A stretch of DNA of 64,000 nt, taken from assembly GCF_032586175.1 (NCBI RefSeq), contig NZ_JAWHTE010000002.1, positions 62,001 to 126,000 of the forward strand, given 5' to 3'. The notes beneath the pieces were generated by a model. The model had not been told where the DNA came from, ran no database searches, and saw nothing but the letters and a program-made list of their open reading frames with translations. Below are positions 16,217 to 26,936 of this stretch, piece after piece; position 1 is the first letter of the stretch; every line of letters begins with the position of its first letter. A program made the translations under genes and the position numbers. The DNA is from Ovoidimarina sediminis (GTDB taxonomy: Bacteria; Pseudomonadota; Alphaproteobacteria; Rhodobacterales; Rhodobacteraceae).

Positions 16217-16245
16217 CTTGCAGCGCCCCCAACCCCTCCCTATAT
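16217..16245 (+). promoter_or_regulatory. Candidate RpoH-type heat-shock promoter of dnaK
   Basis: CTTGCA (16217-16222) and CTATAT (16240-16245) are separated by exactly 17 bp. CTTG at -35 with a C-rich TATAT-type -10 is the pattern of alphaproteobacterial sigma-32 (RpoH) promoters. The predicted start lies roughly 100 nt before the dnaK ATG. This is read from sequence only. Confidence 0.55.
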
Positions 16246-16355
16246 ACCCCCCGAACGCGGCCGGGGTATGCCTCGGCCCAAACTCTGGGATCGGGCGGCG
16301 GTGCCTCGCAAGGGCCGCGAACCCGGTACATCGCCGAAAGAGAGGACAACAGAGC

Positions 16356-18275
<1,920 letters not shown>

Positions 18276-18285
18276 CGCGTGCACT

Positions 18286-18333
18286 GAACGCCACCGGCCG
18301 GTCTGCGGTATCCGTGGGCCGGCCAGCGCGTTC
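18286..18333 (+). other. Hairpin between dnaK and dnaJ
   Basis: GAACGC (18286-18291) pairs with GCGTTC (18328-18333) and GGCCGG (18296-18301) with CCGGCC (18319-18324), leaving small internal loops and a 17-nt terminal loop. It ends about 16 nt before the dnaJ start. It could reduce read-through or mark an RNA-processing site that sets the DnaK:DnaJ ratio. There is no T-run. Confidence 0.45.
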
Positions 18334-18349
18334 AAAGGGGACGACCTGA

Positions 18350-19501
18350 ATGGCCAAGCGCGATTATTACGAGGTTCTCGGGGTCTCGAAGGGCGCCGAT
18401 GCCGACGAAATCAAGAAGGCCTATCGCCGGAAGGCGAAGGAGCTTCACCCCGACCGCAACAAGGACAATCCCGACTCCGAGGCCCAGTTCAAGGAAGCGA
18501 ACGAGGCCTACGAGGTTCTGAAGGATGCCGACAAGAAGGCGGCCTATGACCGGTTCGGCCATGCGGCCTTCGAAGGCGGCATGGGCGGCGGGCCGCGCGG
18601 CGGCCCCGGTTTCGGCGGGCAGGGCGATTTCGCCAGCGCGTTTTCCGATGTGTTCGACGATCTCTTCGGCGAGTTCATGGGCGGGCGCGGCGGCGGCGGG
18701 CGGCAACGCGCCTCGCGCGGCTCCGACCTGCGCTACAATTTGCGGATCTCTCTGGAAGACGCCTTCCAAGGCCTCCAGAAAACGATCAACGTGCCCACCG
18801 CGGTCTCCTGCGGCACCTGCAACGGCAGCGGGTCGGAAGCCGGCACCGAACCCCAGACTTGCCCGACCTGTTCGGGCATGGGCAAGGTACGCGCCCAGCA
18901 GGGCTTCTTCACCGTCGAACGCACCTGCCCCACCTGTTCGGGGTTGGGCGAGATCATCAAGAACCCCTGCAACACCTGCGGCGGCGCGGGGCGCGTTCAG
19001 AAGGATCGCTCGCTTTCGGTGAACATCCCCGCAGGCGTCGAAACCGGCACCCGGATCCGCCTTGCGGGCGAAGGCGAGGCCGGCATGCGCGGCGGGCCCA
19101 ATGGCGATCTCTACATCTTCATCGAGGTGGCCGATCACCCGCTCTTCCAGCGCGACGGGCAGCACCTTTACTGCCGCGTGCCGGTCTCGATGACGACCGC
19201 CGCGCTTGGCGGCGACATCGAGGTGCCGACGATCGACGGCGGCCGCAGCCGCGTGAAGGTTCCGGCCGGAAGCCAGTCGGGCAAGCAGATGCGGCTGCGC
19301 CAGAAGGGCATGCCGATGCTGCGCGGCGCGGGCGTTGGAGACATGTATCTCGAGCTTGCGGTGGAAACCCCGGTGAACCTGTCCTCGCGGCAAAAGGAAC
19401 TCCTGCGCGAGTTCGAGGAGGTGTCGAAGACCGACACCAACCCCGAATCGTCGAGCTTCTTTTCAGCGGTGAAGAACTTCTGGGATTCGATGAAAAGCTG
19501 A
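18350..19501 (+). CDS. dnaJ: Co-chaperone DnaJ (Hsp40)
   Basis: The 383-residue type-I Hsp40 has a J-domain (1-70, HPD at 33-35) and a Gly/Phe-rich linker (about 72-115). Four CxxCxGxG zinc repeats follow (CGTCNGSG, CPTCSGMG, CPTCSGLG, CNTCGGAG), then the substrate-binding C-terminal domains. It stimulates DnaK ATPase and delivers clients. It starts 74 bp after dnaK with AAAGGGG upstream, probably in the same heat-shock operon. Confidence 0.98.
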   Translation: MAKRDYYEVLGVSKGADADEIKKAYRRKAKELHPDRNKDNPDSEAQFKEANEAYEVLKDADKKAAYDRFGHAAFEGGMGGGPRGGPGFGGQGDFASAFSDVFDDLFGEFMGGRGGGGRQRASRGSDLRYNLRISLEDAFQGLQKTINVPTAVSCGTCNGSGSEAGTEPQTCPTCSGMGKVRAQQGFFTVERTCPTCSGLGEIIKNPCNTCGGAGRVQKDRSLSVNIPAGVETGTRIRLAGEGEAGMRGGPNGDLYIFIEVADHPLFQRDGQHLYCRVPVSMTTAALGGDIEVPTIDGGRSRVKVPAGSQSGKQMRLRQKGMPMLRGAGVGDMYLELAVETPVNLSSRQKELLREFEEVSKTDTNPESSSFFSAVKNFWDSMKS

Positions 19502-19520
19502 GGTCCCGCTGAGGGGCCTC
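19500..19520 (+). terminator. Hairpin between convergent dnaJ and SPFH gene
   Basis: GAGGTCCC (19500-19507) pairs with GGGGCCTC (19513-19520) with one G-U and a 5-nt loop. It fills the 17-bp gap between the two convergent stop codons, so it could act on both transcripts. It lacks a T-run. Confidence 0.45.
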
Positions 19521-20271
19521 ACTCCTTGGCGTCACCCGCCTCCGGCACCCCGCCCATTTCGAAGTGAATGGCATTGCCGCCGCCCTCGGCCGCCTGCAGC
19601 AATCGCAGCTTCATCAGCGCCGGGTTACCCTCGATCATGCGCGCCGTGTTGGCAAGGCTCCGCAACACCGCCTGCTCGCCGCGCGCGGCCTCCAGCCGCC
19701 GCTCGGCATCCTTCTGCGCCTCCAGCACCCCGGCATAGGCCCGCTTCAGGTTGGAGGGCAGCATCACATCGCGAAGCGCGACAGTGCTGAGGGCATAGCC
19801 CATCGTCTCCGCCACCGGCGCCAGCGCCTGTTCGACGGCCGCAGGAATGACCTCGCGGTCCTCCATCACTTCGTCGAGCGTCATGCCGAACACCGCGTCA
19901 CGCAGCGCTAGCCGGGCGCGCTCTTCAAGGTCGTAAAGGGCGTTCATCACCGCTTCGTGGCTTTGCTTCGGATCGGAAACGTTCAGGAAGAACGACAGGC
20001 TCACCTTCACCGCGACCCGGTCTTTCGTCAGGATCTCCTGCCCCGACAGAACCAGGCTGCGCTGACGCACATCAATCCGCACGACGTGGTCACTCAGCTT
20101 GTTGATCCAGTAGGCGCCCGGTTCCAGCACCCTCTCGAACCGTCCATTCCGGTAGTGCAAGCCGCGCTGCCAGGCCCAGATTGTCTGGCGGCCGAGACCA
20201 TACCGCAACAGCAGTATCCCCAAGGCCAGGACCGCAAGAATCCCCAGAAACGAAACCAGTCCGCCGGACAT
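19519..20271 (-). CDS. SPFH/slipin (stomatin-like) membrane protein
   Basis: The start is ATG 20271 (MSGGLVSFLGIL) after AAAGGGA. The 250-residue protein has one N-terminal membrane helix (about 5-25) and an SPFH/band-7 domain (RVLEPGAYWINKL, VRIDVRQRSLVLSGQEILTKD, VKVSLSFFLNVSDP). A coiled-coil region rich in Ala and Glu (AYAGVLEAQKDAERRLEAARGEQA) follows. Slipins oligomerise in membrane microdomains; many pair with an NfeD protein, and none is adjacent here. The exact role is unknown. Confidence 0.88.
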   Translation of the reverse strand: MSGGLVSFLGILAVLALGILLLRYGLGRQTIWAWQRGLHYRNGRFERVLEPGAYWINKLSDHVVRIDVRQRSLVLSGQEILTKDRVAVKVSLSFFLNVSDPKQSHEAVMNALYDLEERARLALRDAVFGMTLDEVMEDREVIPAAVEQALAPVAETMGYALSTVALRDVMLPSNLKRAYAGVLEAQKDAERRLEAARGEQAVLRSLANTARMIEGNPALMKLRLLQAAEGGGNAIHFEMGGVPEAGDAKE

Positions 20272-20571
20272 GGGCACTTCCCTTTGATTGGCGGATCTTG
20301 AACCGAAAGCCATCGATGGTCAGGGGGATCCGATCCACAGGCCGGCCATCGATGTTGCCCAAGGGTCGCCCCCGGCCCAAGACCCTGAATGCTGCACCAA
20401 AGCAAGACGGGAGTCGAACCCGGCTACGAACATACGTGCCGGTGGCCGGCGATGCCGCCACTGGCCCATCCGCTTCGCAACGGGAAATGCTTGTGGTCCG
20501 GGTGCCGGGCTGTCAAGCGATCAGCCCAGCATTAACCCATCCTTCACCATGACCGGGCGAGGGTGAGGCCC
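20272..20571. other. 300-bp divergent intergenic region with a tRNA-like element
   Basis: This is the longest gene-free stretch of the window, lying between the divergent SPFH gene and radC. It contains a palindrome CCATCGATGG (20310-20319) with a near copy at 20346. On the minus strand at 20492-20400 an element has a T-arm-like core GGGTTCGACTCCCG, a 4-bp D-arm-like stem and a short closing helix, but no CCA and no canonical anticodon arm. I see no convincing ORF. Promoters for both flanking genes must lie here. Confidence 0.4.
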
Positions 20572-21321
20572 ATGCCGCGCCACCCGCCTCAGCTTTCCGA
20601 CGTCACGCCGTCGCTTTTCGACGCGGCCCCCGTCGCGCCCGCCCGCCTGCCCTCCTACCTGCGCGATCACCGCAAGCGGCTGCGCGAGCGCTTCATGGCG
20701 GCGGGGGGCGAGGCGCTGCCCGATTACGAACTTCTCGAACTCGTCCTCTTCCGTGCCATCCCGCGCCAGGACGTGAAGCCGCTGGCCCGCCGCCTGCTCG
20801 ACACGTTCGGCGATTTCAACCGCGTTCTCGCCGCGCCGCCATCGCGCATCGCCGGGGTCGAGGGTGCGGGGCCTGCGGTCGCGGTGGAGCTGAAACTCGT
20901 CGCCGCCGCCGCGCAGCGCATGGCGCGCGCGAAGGTTCTGGATCGCCCGGTGCTCTCGGGCTGGGAGGCGCTGCTCGATTATTGCCACACCGCCATGGCG
21001 CATCTCGACTGCGAACAGTTCCGCGTGCTCTACCTCGACCGCAAGAACGTGCTCATCGCCGACGAGGCACAGGCCGAAGGCACCGTGGATCATGTGCCGG
21101 TCTACCCCCGCGAGGTGGTGAAACGGGCGCTGGAACTCGGCGCCTCCGCGCTGATCCTCGTCCACAATCACCCCTCGGGCGATCCCACACCGTCAGAGGC
21201 CGACATCACCGTCACCCGCCGGGTCGAGGCCGCGGGGCAGGCGTTGGGCCTTACCCTCCACGATCACCTCATCATCGGAAAATCGGCGGAAATCTCCTTG
21301 CGGGCAGAGGGTTACCTATGA
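20572..21321 (+). CDS. radC: RadC family JAB-domain protein
   Basis: The start is ATG 20572, with a GGGTGAGG ribosome-binding site. The 249-residue protein has N-terminal helix-hairpin-helix features (RIAGVEGAGPAVAVELKLV) and a C-terminal JAB1/MPN metalloprotease-like domain with the motif HNHPSGDPTPSEAD. RadC proteins are widespread; the once-proposed repair role is doubtful and the substrate unknown. The gene ends 10 bp inside the convergent PBP-OmpA gene. Confidence 0.93.
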   Translation: MPRHPPQLSDVTPSLFDAAPVAPARLPSYLRDHRKRLRERFMAAGGEALPDYELLELVLFRAIPRQDVKPLARRLLDTFGDFNRVLAAPPSRIAGVEGAGPAVAVELKLVAAAAQRMARAKVLDRPVLSGWEALLDYCHTAMAHLDCEQFRVLYLDRKNVLIADEAQAEGTVDHVPVYPREVVKRALELGASALILVHNHPSGDPTPSEADITVTRRVEAAGQALGLTLHDHLIIGKSAEISLRAEGYL

Positions 21322-22859
21322 ACGCGCCAGACCTCGACACGCCGGTTGGTTTCGCCTTGCCAGGCCCCGCCGTCGCAGGCGATGGGCATCGCCTCTCCGA
21401 ACCCATGCAGCGCAAGGGGCACCCGCTCCGCCTCGTCGGGCCCCAAGGCCTCGAACAGCGCGGCGCGCACCGCTTCCGCTCGCCGCCGTGACAGATCGGC
21501 ATTGGCGGCAGGCCCGCCCTCGGCATCGGTGAACCCGGCGAGGATCAGGCGCGCATCGTCCATCTCGCCACGGCGGATCGCCTCTGCCAGGATCCGCACG
21601 CTCGCGCGGCTCGGCGCATCAAGCGCATCCGATCCGCCCTCGAACCGGAAGGTGGGCGTCAGCCGCTCCGCCTCCCCGAGAACGTCAAGAACCTGCCGCA
21701 GGCTCCGCGCGCCCACATCGCGCCCCGTGGCGCGGATCGCCTTGATCAGCCGCGCGCCCTGCGCCGTCATCGGCCAGGCGTCGATCTTCTGATCGGCAAA
21801 GCCCGCCCGCGCCACCACGTCCTGCGCGGCGCCGGTGCCGAGGAAGCGAACGAACCGCTGCGCCACGGGCTGCAGCCGCCAACTCGGGCGGTGCAGGTAG
21901 TGCGGAACCGTCAGGGGGTAGTCCTCGGATTTGAGCGCCTGAAGCGTCGGGCGCACGACATAGCCGCAGGGGCCGGAAAGCCCCAGCGCACGCTCCGCCT
22001 GCCCGGCTGAGAACAGCGTCAGGCCAAGGCCAAAAGGATCGCCCGCCACCGCCTCTGCCAGCGCCTCCGGCGTGTCATGGCGCACCGCATCGCGCCGGAT
22101 CTGCGCCGAAAGCCGCGACCGGATCGCCCCGAATGCGCCCGATCGGGCGGTTGGCAGGTGCACCGTGATCGGCGCCTCGGGCCCCCCAAGCTCCGCCCAG
22201 CCCGTCACTTCGCCCGACAATACACCCCGCAGCGCCCCGAGCGGCAGATGATCTACCGCCACGCCATTTCCCGCAAGTACCACGATCGCATCAAGCGCCA
22301 CGACCCGCGCCTGTTCGGGCGCATCAAGCGGGCCAAGTCCGGCATCGGCCGCCATCATCAGCTCATCCACCCCCGGGGGGCGCAGCGCCATCGCCATATC
22401 CGCAGTCTCCGCCACGAGATCGGCAAACCCCTCGCGCGCCGTGGTGTGGCGCAGGCGGATGCGCGCCACGTCGCGCTCGGCCTCCACGTCGATCAGAACG
22501 TAAAGCTCGTGGCTGGCATCCTCGACCTGCCGCACGAAGCCCAGCCCTTCCTCCGCCGCGAAGGCCTCTATCAGGGGCGGGATCAGCGCCCGCGTGCTGT
22601 CGGATGCCCCCGAGATCATCCAGTCCGAAATAAACCCGTCCGGCCCCGGGCAGCCAGGCCCATCGCAGTTCACCGCATCGGCATTCACCGTCACGATGCC
22701 GTATTGCGAGGCAATCCGGTACGTCGTGCCGTCGAAGTTCAGAAGCTCGCCGGTGAGTGTCATCGTCCCGGTCCGCGCCGTCAGATCCACCGTGTCGGCC
22801 CGGGCCGCGCCCGATGCGACAAGAACCGCCAGACCTGCCGTCAGACAAAATCGAAACAT
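21312..22859 (-). CDS. Phosphate-binding-protein-like domain fused to an OmpA-like domain
   Basis: The 515-residue secreted protein has a signal peptide (MFRFCLTAGLAVLVASGAARA). A PstS-type periplasmic-binding fold spans about 85-365 (SDSTRALIPPLIEAFAAEEG; GVLSGEVTGWAELGGPEAP; PFGLGLTLFSAGQA; YPLTVPHYLH). The C-terminal OmpA/MotB-like domain (about 385-515) has LILAGFTDAEGGPAANADLS followed by RRAEAVRAAL, the peptidoglycan-binding pattern. The fusion would tether a ligand-binding domain to the cell wall. It is the last gene of the leftward unit headed by secA. The ligand is not established. Confidence 0.8.
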   Translation of the reverse strand: MFRFCLTAGLAVLVASGAARADTVDLTARTGTMTLTGELLNFDGTTYRIASQYGIVTVNADAVNCDGPGCPGPDGFISDWMISGASDSTRALIPPLIEAFAAEEGLGFVRQVEDASHELYVLIDVEAERDVARIRLRHTTAREGFADLVAETADMAMALRPPGVDELMMAADAGLGPLDAPEQARVVALDAIVVLAGNGVAVDHLPLGALRGVLSGEVTGWAELGGPEAPITVHLPTARSGAFGAIRSRLSAQIRRDAVRHDTPEALAEAVAGDPFGLGLTLFSAGQAERALGLSGPCGYVVRPTLQALKSEDYPLTVPHYLHRPSWRLQPVAQRFVRFLGTGAAQDVVARAGFADQKIDAWPMTAQGARLIKAIRATGRDVGARSLRQVLDVLGEAERLTPTFRFEGGSDALDAPSRASVRILAEAIRRGEMDDARLILAGFTDAEGGPAANADLSRRRAEAVRAALFEALGPDEAERVPLALHGFGEAMPIACDGGAWQGETNRRVEVWRVHR

Positions 22860-22882
22860 GGGGGAGCGGTCCCGTGCCGGGG

Positions 22883-23914
22883 TCAGTTGCCGGCGATTTT
22901 CAGATCATCGAGGATGTTTTTCAACACCAGAATGTCCCCCACATCCGCGCATCCAGGAAGAGGAACGGTGTGGCGCCGCTCCAGCGGGATGCCGTCGCCC
23001 GCGCGCTGAAGGCTGACCAGATCGATGGGGTTGCCGCAGGTCGCTTCCGTCACCCTGACGGCCGCCGCAAGCCGGATCGTGCCCGACCGGGCCCGGCCCG
23101 CGGGGAAGGAATAGATTTCCACCTGCCCGCTGTCTTCAATCGCGGGGTCGCCCAGCCGCACCACACGGCCCGCGGTGTCGACGGTGGCCCTCCGGCCAAG
23201 CGCCACATGGCCCGCGCTGCCCGGCCCCGCCCCGAATTCGAGCGCGTGAAGCGACAGGTCCGCCCCGGCGCCCCACGCCAGCGCGACGCGAGTGAAAGCA
23301 CTGGCGTCGGGCACGTCGATCTCGGCCGTGACAGGCGCGCCGCCCTCAATCCGATAGGTGATCTCGGCGGCCTCGGTCATCGCCGGAATGGCGGTGTCGA
23401 AAAGCCCCTGCGCATCCGTCAGCCCGCTGAAGCTGAGGCCCGCATGGGTCACGTCCACACGCGCGCCGGGCGCACAGGCCGAGGTGACGCGCAGCCGGAT
23501 CACGCCGCCCAGTTCGGCGCTCACCGAATGCTCCGTCCGGCACGCTATGCCAAAACCGTTCAGGTTGATCTCGGCATCGCTCGGCGGCCGGTCGGGCGCG
23601 AATACGGGGGCGGAAATGCGGATCGGCGCATGCGCCGGCAGATGCAACGCCTCACGCAGCGGCGCCGCGAGGCCGGGCACATCATGCCTCAGCGTATCGC
23701 TCGTTGGGGCCGGGAAGACGGGCTGGCGCACTTTCAGAAGCATGTTGTCGGTGCGCGTGGGAATGGGGGTGAAGCCGTCATCCTCGACCGGCGTGGTCGA
23801 AACGGCAGAGGCGCTGCCCAAGCCCGACAGCCCGTATTGCGTCACATGGCCGACACCGGCCGCAACGGCCAGCGTCACGACCGCCGTGACAATCTTTTGC
23901 TTCGTGTTCGACAC
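22883..23914 (-). CDS. Uncharacterised membrane-anchored protein downstream of secA
   Basis: The 343-residue protein starts at GTG 23914, with a basic start (MSNTKQK) and one hydrophobic segment (IVTAVVTLAVAAGVGHV) that serves as signal anchor. The rest is predicted to be extracytoplasmic beta-rich sequence with conserved-looking cysteines (GIACRTEH, TSACAPGA, TEATCGN, LPGCAD). I recognise no family. Its position between secA and the PBP-OmpA gene, on the same strand, suggests co-expression. A function in export is only a guess from context. Confidence 0.75.
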   Translation of the reverse strand: MSNTKQKIVTAVVTLAVAAGVGHVTQYGLSGLGSASAVSTTPVEDDGFTPIPTRTDNMLLKVRQPVFPAPTSDTLRHDVPGLAAPLREALHLPAHAPIRISAPVFAPDRPPSDAEINLNGFGIACRTEHSVSAELGGVIRLRVTSACAPGARVDVTHAGLSFSGLTDAQGLFDTAIPAMTEAAEITYRIEGGAPVTAEIDVPDASAFTRVALAWGAGADLSLHALEFGAGPGSAGHVALGRRATVDTAGRVVRLGDPAIEDSGQVEIYSFPAGRARSGTIRLAAAVRVTEATCGNPIDLVSLQRAGDGIPLERRHTVPLPGCADVGDILVLKNILDDLKIAGN

Positions 23915-24009
23915 CCTTGTGCTCCGGCAAGGAGGATCAAACCGAAATGTTTCAAAGGATTGGGACAGAGATGTGGCGCGCTTATGGCGGAAATCCCACC
24001 CACGCCTGC

Positions 24010-24029
24010 CCGTGACGCATCGGTCACGG
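24010..24029 (-). other. Hairpin just downstream of secA
   Basis: CCGTGAC (24010-24016) and GTCACGG (24023-24029) form a perfect 7-bp stem with a 6-nt loop, 6 bp after the secA stop. There is no T-run in the secA direction, so it is more likely a partial terminator or RNA-stability element than a full stop before the downstream gene. Confidence 0.4.
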
Positions 24030-24034
24030 ACGGC

Positions 24035-26755
24035 TCAGAGAAGCCGCCCGTGGCAATGCTTGAACTTCTTGCCCGATCCGCAGGGGCATGCCTCGTTCCG
24101 GCCGGGATTACCCCAGGTTTCGGGATCGTTCTCGTCGAAACCCTCGCGCGGCGTGCCAACCGGGACCTCTGCCTCCGCATCCGGGTCGGCCATGTCGACC
24201 GTCACCGTGGCGGGCCGGGCGGCGGCAACCTGCTGCGCAAGCTGGCGCTGCATTTCCTCCTGCTCCTCGGCGGTCAGCGGGCGGATGCGCGAAAGCTTCT
24301 CGGTCACATCCGATCTCAACCCGTCAAGCAGGTTCTCGAACAGCTGGAACGCCTCCGACTTGAATTCGTTCAGAGGATCGCGCTGCGCATAGCCGCGGAA
24401 GCCCACGACGGAACGTAGGTGTTCCAGCGTTAGAAGATGCTCGCGCCACTTGGAATCGATCGTGTTGAGCAGGATCTGCTTTTCGATCGAGCGCATCGCC
24501 TCGGGGCCGAAGGATGCCGCCTTCGACGCCATGAATTCGTTCGCCGCTCGGATCAGGCGCTCGCGGATTTCCTCGTTCTCGACACCTTCCTCGGCAGCCC
24601 AGTCCTCGACCGGCACGTCGATCGCCAGCTTGTCCTTCACGGCCTGGGTCAGGCCCTCGGTATCCCATTGTTCGGCATAGGATTTCGGCGGCATATAGGT
24701 GTCGACCAGATCGTCGATCACCTGCTCGCGCATATCCTGCGCGATCTCGCCGATATCCTCAGCCTCCATGATCTCGCGCCGCTGGGCGAAAATCACCTTC
24801 CGCTGGTCGTTCATCACGTCGTCGAACTTCAGAAGGTGTTTCCGAATGTCGAAGTTCCGGCCCTCGACCTTCGCCTGCGCCTTTTCAAGCGATTTGTTGA
24901 TCCAAGGGTGAACGATGGCCTCGCCTTCTTTCATCCCGATCTTCGACAGAACGCTTTCCAGCCGCTCCGACCCGAAGATCCGCATCAGATCGTCTTCAAG
25001 CGAAAGGTAGAAGACCGACCGTCCCGGGTCGCCCTGACGGCCCGACCGGCCGCGAAGCTGGTTGTCGATGCGGCGGCTTTCGTGCCGCTCGGTCGCCAGA
25101 ACGAAAAGCCCGCCCGACTCCAGAACCTTCTGCTTGTCCTCGGCATGTTCGGCTTCGATCTTGTGGCGGATCGCATCGGGATCGGCCTCGGGATCGGCGG
25201 CAAGCGCCTCCAGCACCTTCATCTCGACGTTGCCGCCAAGCTGAATGTCGGTGCCCCGGCCCGCCATGTTCGTGGCGATCGTCACCGCGCCGGGCACCCC
25301 GGCCTCGGCGATGATCTTGGCTTCCTGTTCGTGGTGGCGGGCGTTCAGCACGTTGTGCTTGATACCCTCCTTCTGCAGAAGCCCCGACAGGAATTCCGAC
25401 TTGTCGATCGAGGTGGTGCCGACAAGGATCGGCTGGCCCTTCTCATGCGCCTTGCGGATCTCTCTGACGATCGCCTCGAACTTGTCTTTCGTGCCCTTGT
25501 AGATCTGGTCGTGCTCGTCCTCCCGCGCCACGGGCATGTTCGTGGGAATCTCGACAACGCCAAGGCCATAGATCTGGCCGAATTCCTCTGCCTCGGTGGC
25601 TGCTGTACCGGTCATGCCCGCAAGCTTGTCGTAGAGGCGGAAGTAGTTCTGGAAGGTCACGCTGGCCAGCGTGACGTTCTCGGGCCGGATATCGACGCCC
25701 TCTTTCGCCTCGATCGCCTGGTGCAACCCGTCCGACAGCCGCCGCCCGGCCATCATCCGGCCGGTGAATTCGTCGATCAGCACGACCTCGCCATCCCGGA
25801 CGATGTATTCCTTGTCCTTCTGGAATAGCTTGTGGGCGCGCAGGCCCTGGTTCACGTGGTGCACGATCGACGTCGATTCCGGGTCGTAAAGCGTGTGCTC
25901 CTCCGGCAGAATCCCAAGCTCGTGCAGCCGGTTTTCCAGAAACTCGTTGCCCGCGTCGGTGTAGCTGACGTTCCGCGTCTTTTCGTCCAGTTCGAAATGT
26001 TCGTCCTGAATTTCGGGGATAAGCGCGTCGATCGTGCGGTAAAGCTCCGACCGGTCCTGGCTCGGGCCCGAAATGATCAAAGGCGTCCGCGCCTCGTCGA
26101 TCAGGATCGAATCCACCTCGTCGACGATCGCATAGTAATGGTCCCGCTGCCGCATCCGGCTCAGTTCCGGCTCCATGTTGTCGCGCAGGTAATCGAAGCC
26201 AAGCTCGTTGTTCGTGGCATAGGTGATGTCGGCGGCGTATTCGTCTTTCTTTTCGCCGTCGGTCTGGCCGGGATAGATCACCCCGGTTCTCAGCCCCAGC
26301 GCGGAATAGACCTTGCCCATCCACTCCGCATCCCGCTTGGCGAGGTAATCGTTGACGGTGACGATATGCACGCCCCGGCCCGTCAGCGCGTTCAGATAGG
26401 CCGGGAAGGTCGCAACCAGCGTCTTGCCTTCGCCCGTCTTCATCTCCGAGATATTGCCCTGGTGCAGGAAGATCCCACCCAGAAGCTGCACGTCGAACGC
26501 ACGCAGGCCCAGCGCCCGCTTCGCCGCCTCGCGGCAGTTGGCGAAGGCCTCGGGCAGAAGATCGTCAAGGCTTTCGCCTGCCTCCTGCACGCGCTTCTTG
26601 AATTCTTCGGTCTTCTCCTTGATCCCCTCGTCGCTCAGCGCCTCGAATTCCGGCTCCAGCGCGTTGATGCGGTCCACAAGCCCCCGCATCCGCTTCACCT
26701 TGCGGTCGTTCGGCGTTCCGAAGACCTTTTTTGAGAGTGTTCCAATTCCAAGCAT
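24035..26755 (-). CDS. secA: Preprotein translocase ATPase SecA
   Basis: The 906-residue motor drives secretory proteins through SecYEG. Walker A appears in SEMKTGEGKTLVATFPAYL, Walker B in YAIVDEVDSILIDEARTPL, and the NBD2 region in TNMAGRGTDIQLGG and LRGRSGRQGDPG. The C-terminus carries the SEC-C zinc motif CPCGSGKKFKHCHG, which binds SecB and lipids. Full length for the family. It is divergent from the peptidyl-prolyl isomerase gene, with about 180 bp between. Confidence 0.98.
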   Translation of the reverse strand: MLGIGTLSKKVFGTPNDRKVKRMRGLVDRINALEPEFEALSDEGIKEKTEEFKKRVQEAGESLDDLLPEAFANCREAAKRALGLRAFDVQLLGGIFLHQGNISEMKTGEGKTLVATFPAYLNALTGRGVHIVTVNDYLAKRDAEWMGKVYSALGLRTGVIYPGQTDGEKKDEYAADITYATNNELGFDYLRDNMEPELSRMRQRDHYYAIVDEVDSILIDEARTPLIISGPSQDRSELYRTIDALIPEIQDEHFELDEKTRNVSYTDAGNEFLENRLHELGILPEEHTLYDPESTSIVHHVNQGLRAHKLFQKDKEYIVRDGEVVLIDEFTGRMMAGRRLSDGLHQAIEAKEGVDIRPENVTLASVTFQNYFRLYDKLAGMTGTAATEAEEFGQIYGLGVVEIPTNMPVAREDEHDQIYKGTKDKFEAIVREIRKAHEKGQPILVGTTSIDKSEFLSGLLQKEGIKHNVLNARHHEQEAKIIAEAGVPGAVTIATNMAGRGTDIQLGGNVEMKVLEALAADPEADPDAIRHKIEAEHAEDKQKVLESGGLFVLATERHESRRIDNQLRGRSGRQGDPGRSVFYLSLEDDLMRIFGSERLESVLSKIGMKEGEAIVHPWINKSLEKAQAKVEGRNFDIRKHLLKFDDVMNDQRKVIFAQRREIMEAEDIGEIAQDMREQVIDDLVDTYMPPKSYAEQWDTEGLTQAVKDKLAIDVPVEDWAAEEGVENEEIRERLIRAANEFMASKAASFGPEAMRSIEKQILLNTIDSKWREHLLTLEHLRSVVGFRGYAQRDPLNEFKSEAFQLFENLLDGLRSDVTEKLSRIRPLTAEEQEEMQRQLAQQVAAARPATVTVDMADPDAEAEVPVGTPREGFDENDPETWGNPGRNEACPCGSGKKFKHCHGRLL

Positions 26756-26936
26756 TCAGACGAAGCCCCGGGGTGCGTTTGACAGGATCGTGTGAGGGGT
26801 AGCGCTTGCCCGCGCGTGCCGCCAATCATAGAAGGTGGGGAAACGGCGGCCCCTCGTTTCAGACAAACGCGATGTAAGGGGCCGAACCTATGGTGTCAAC
26901 GTCGCGAGGCATCGCGGCACGAGAGAGGAATTTCAG

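Noticed and set aside
20310..20354. CCATCGATGG palindrome and near copy as an operator pair or attachment site
   Set aside because: The second copy is imperfect, the core includes common restriction-type palindromic bases, and nothing else suggests a site of integration.
26779..26810. TTGACA at 26779-26784 as a promoter for the parvulin-argJ unit
   Set aside because: At 15-18 bp spacing only TAGCGC-like sequence follows, and it lies about 150 bp from the gene.
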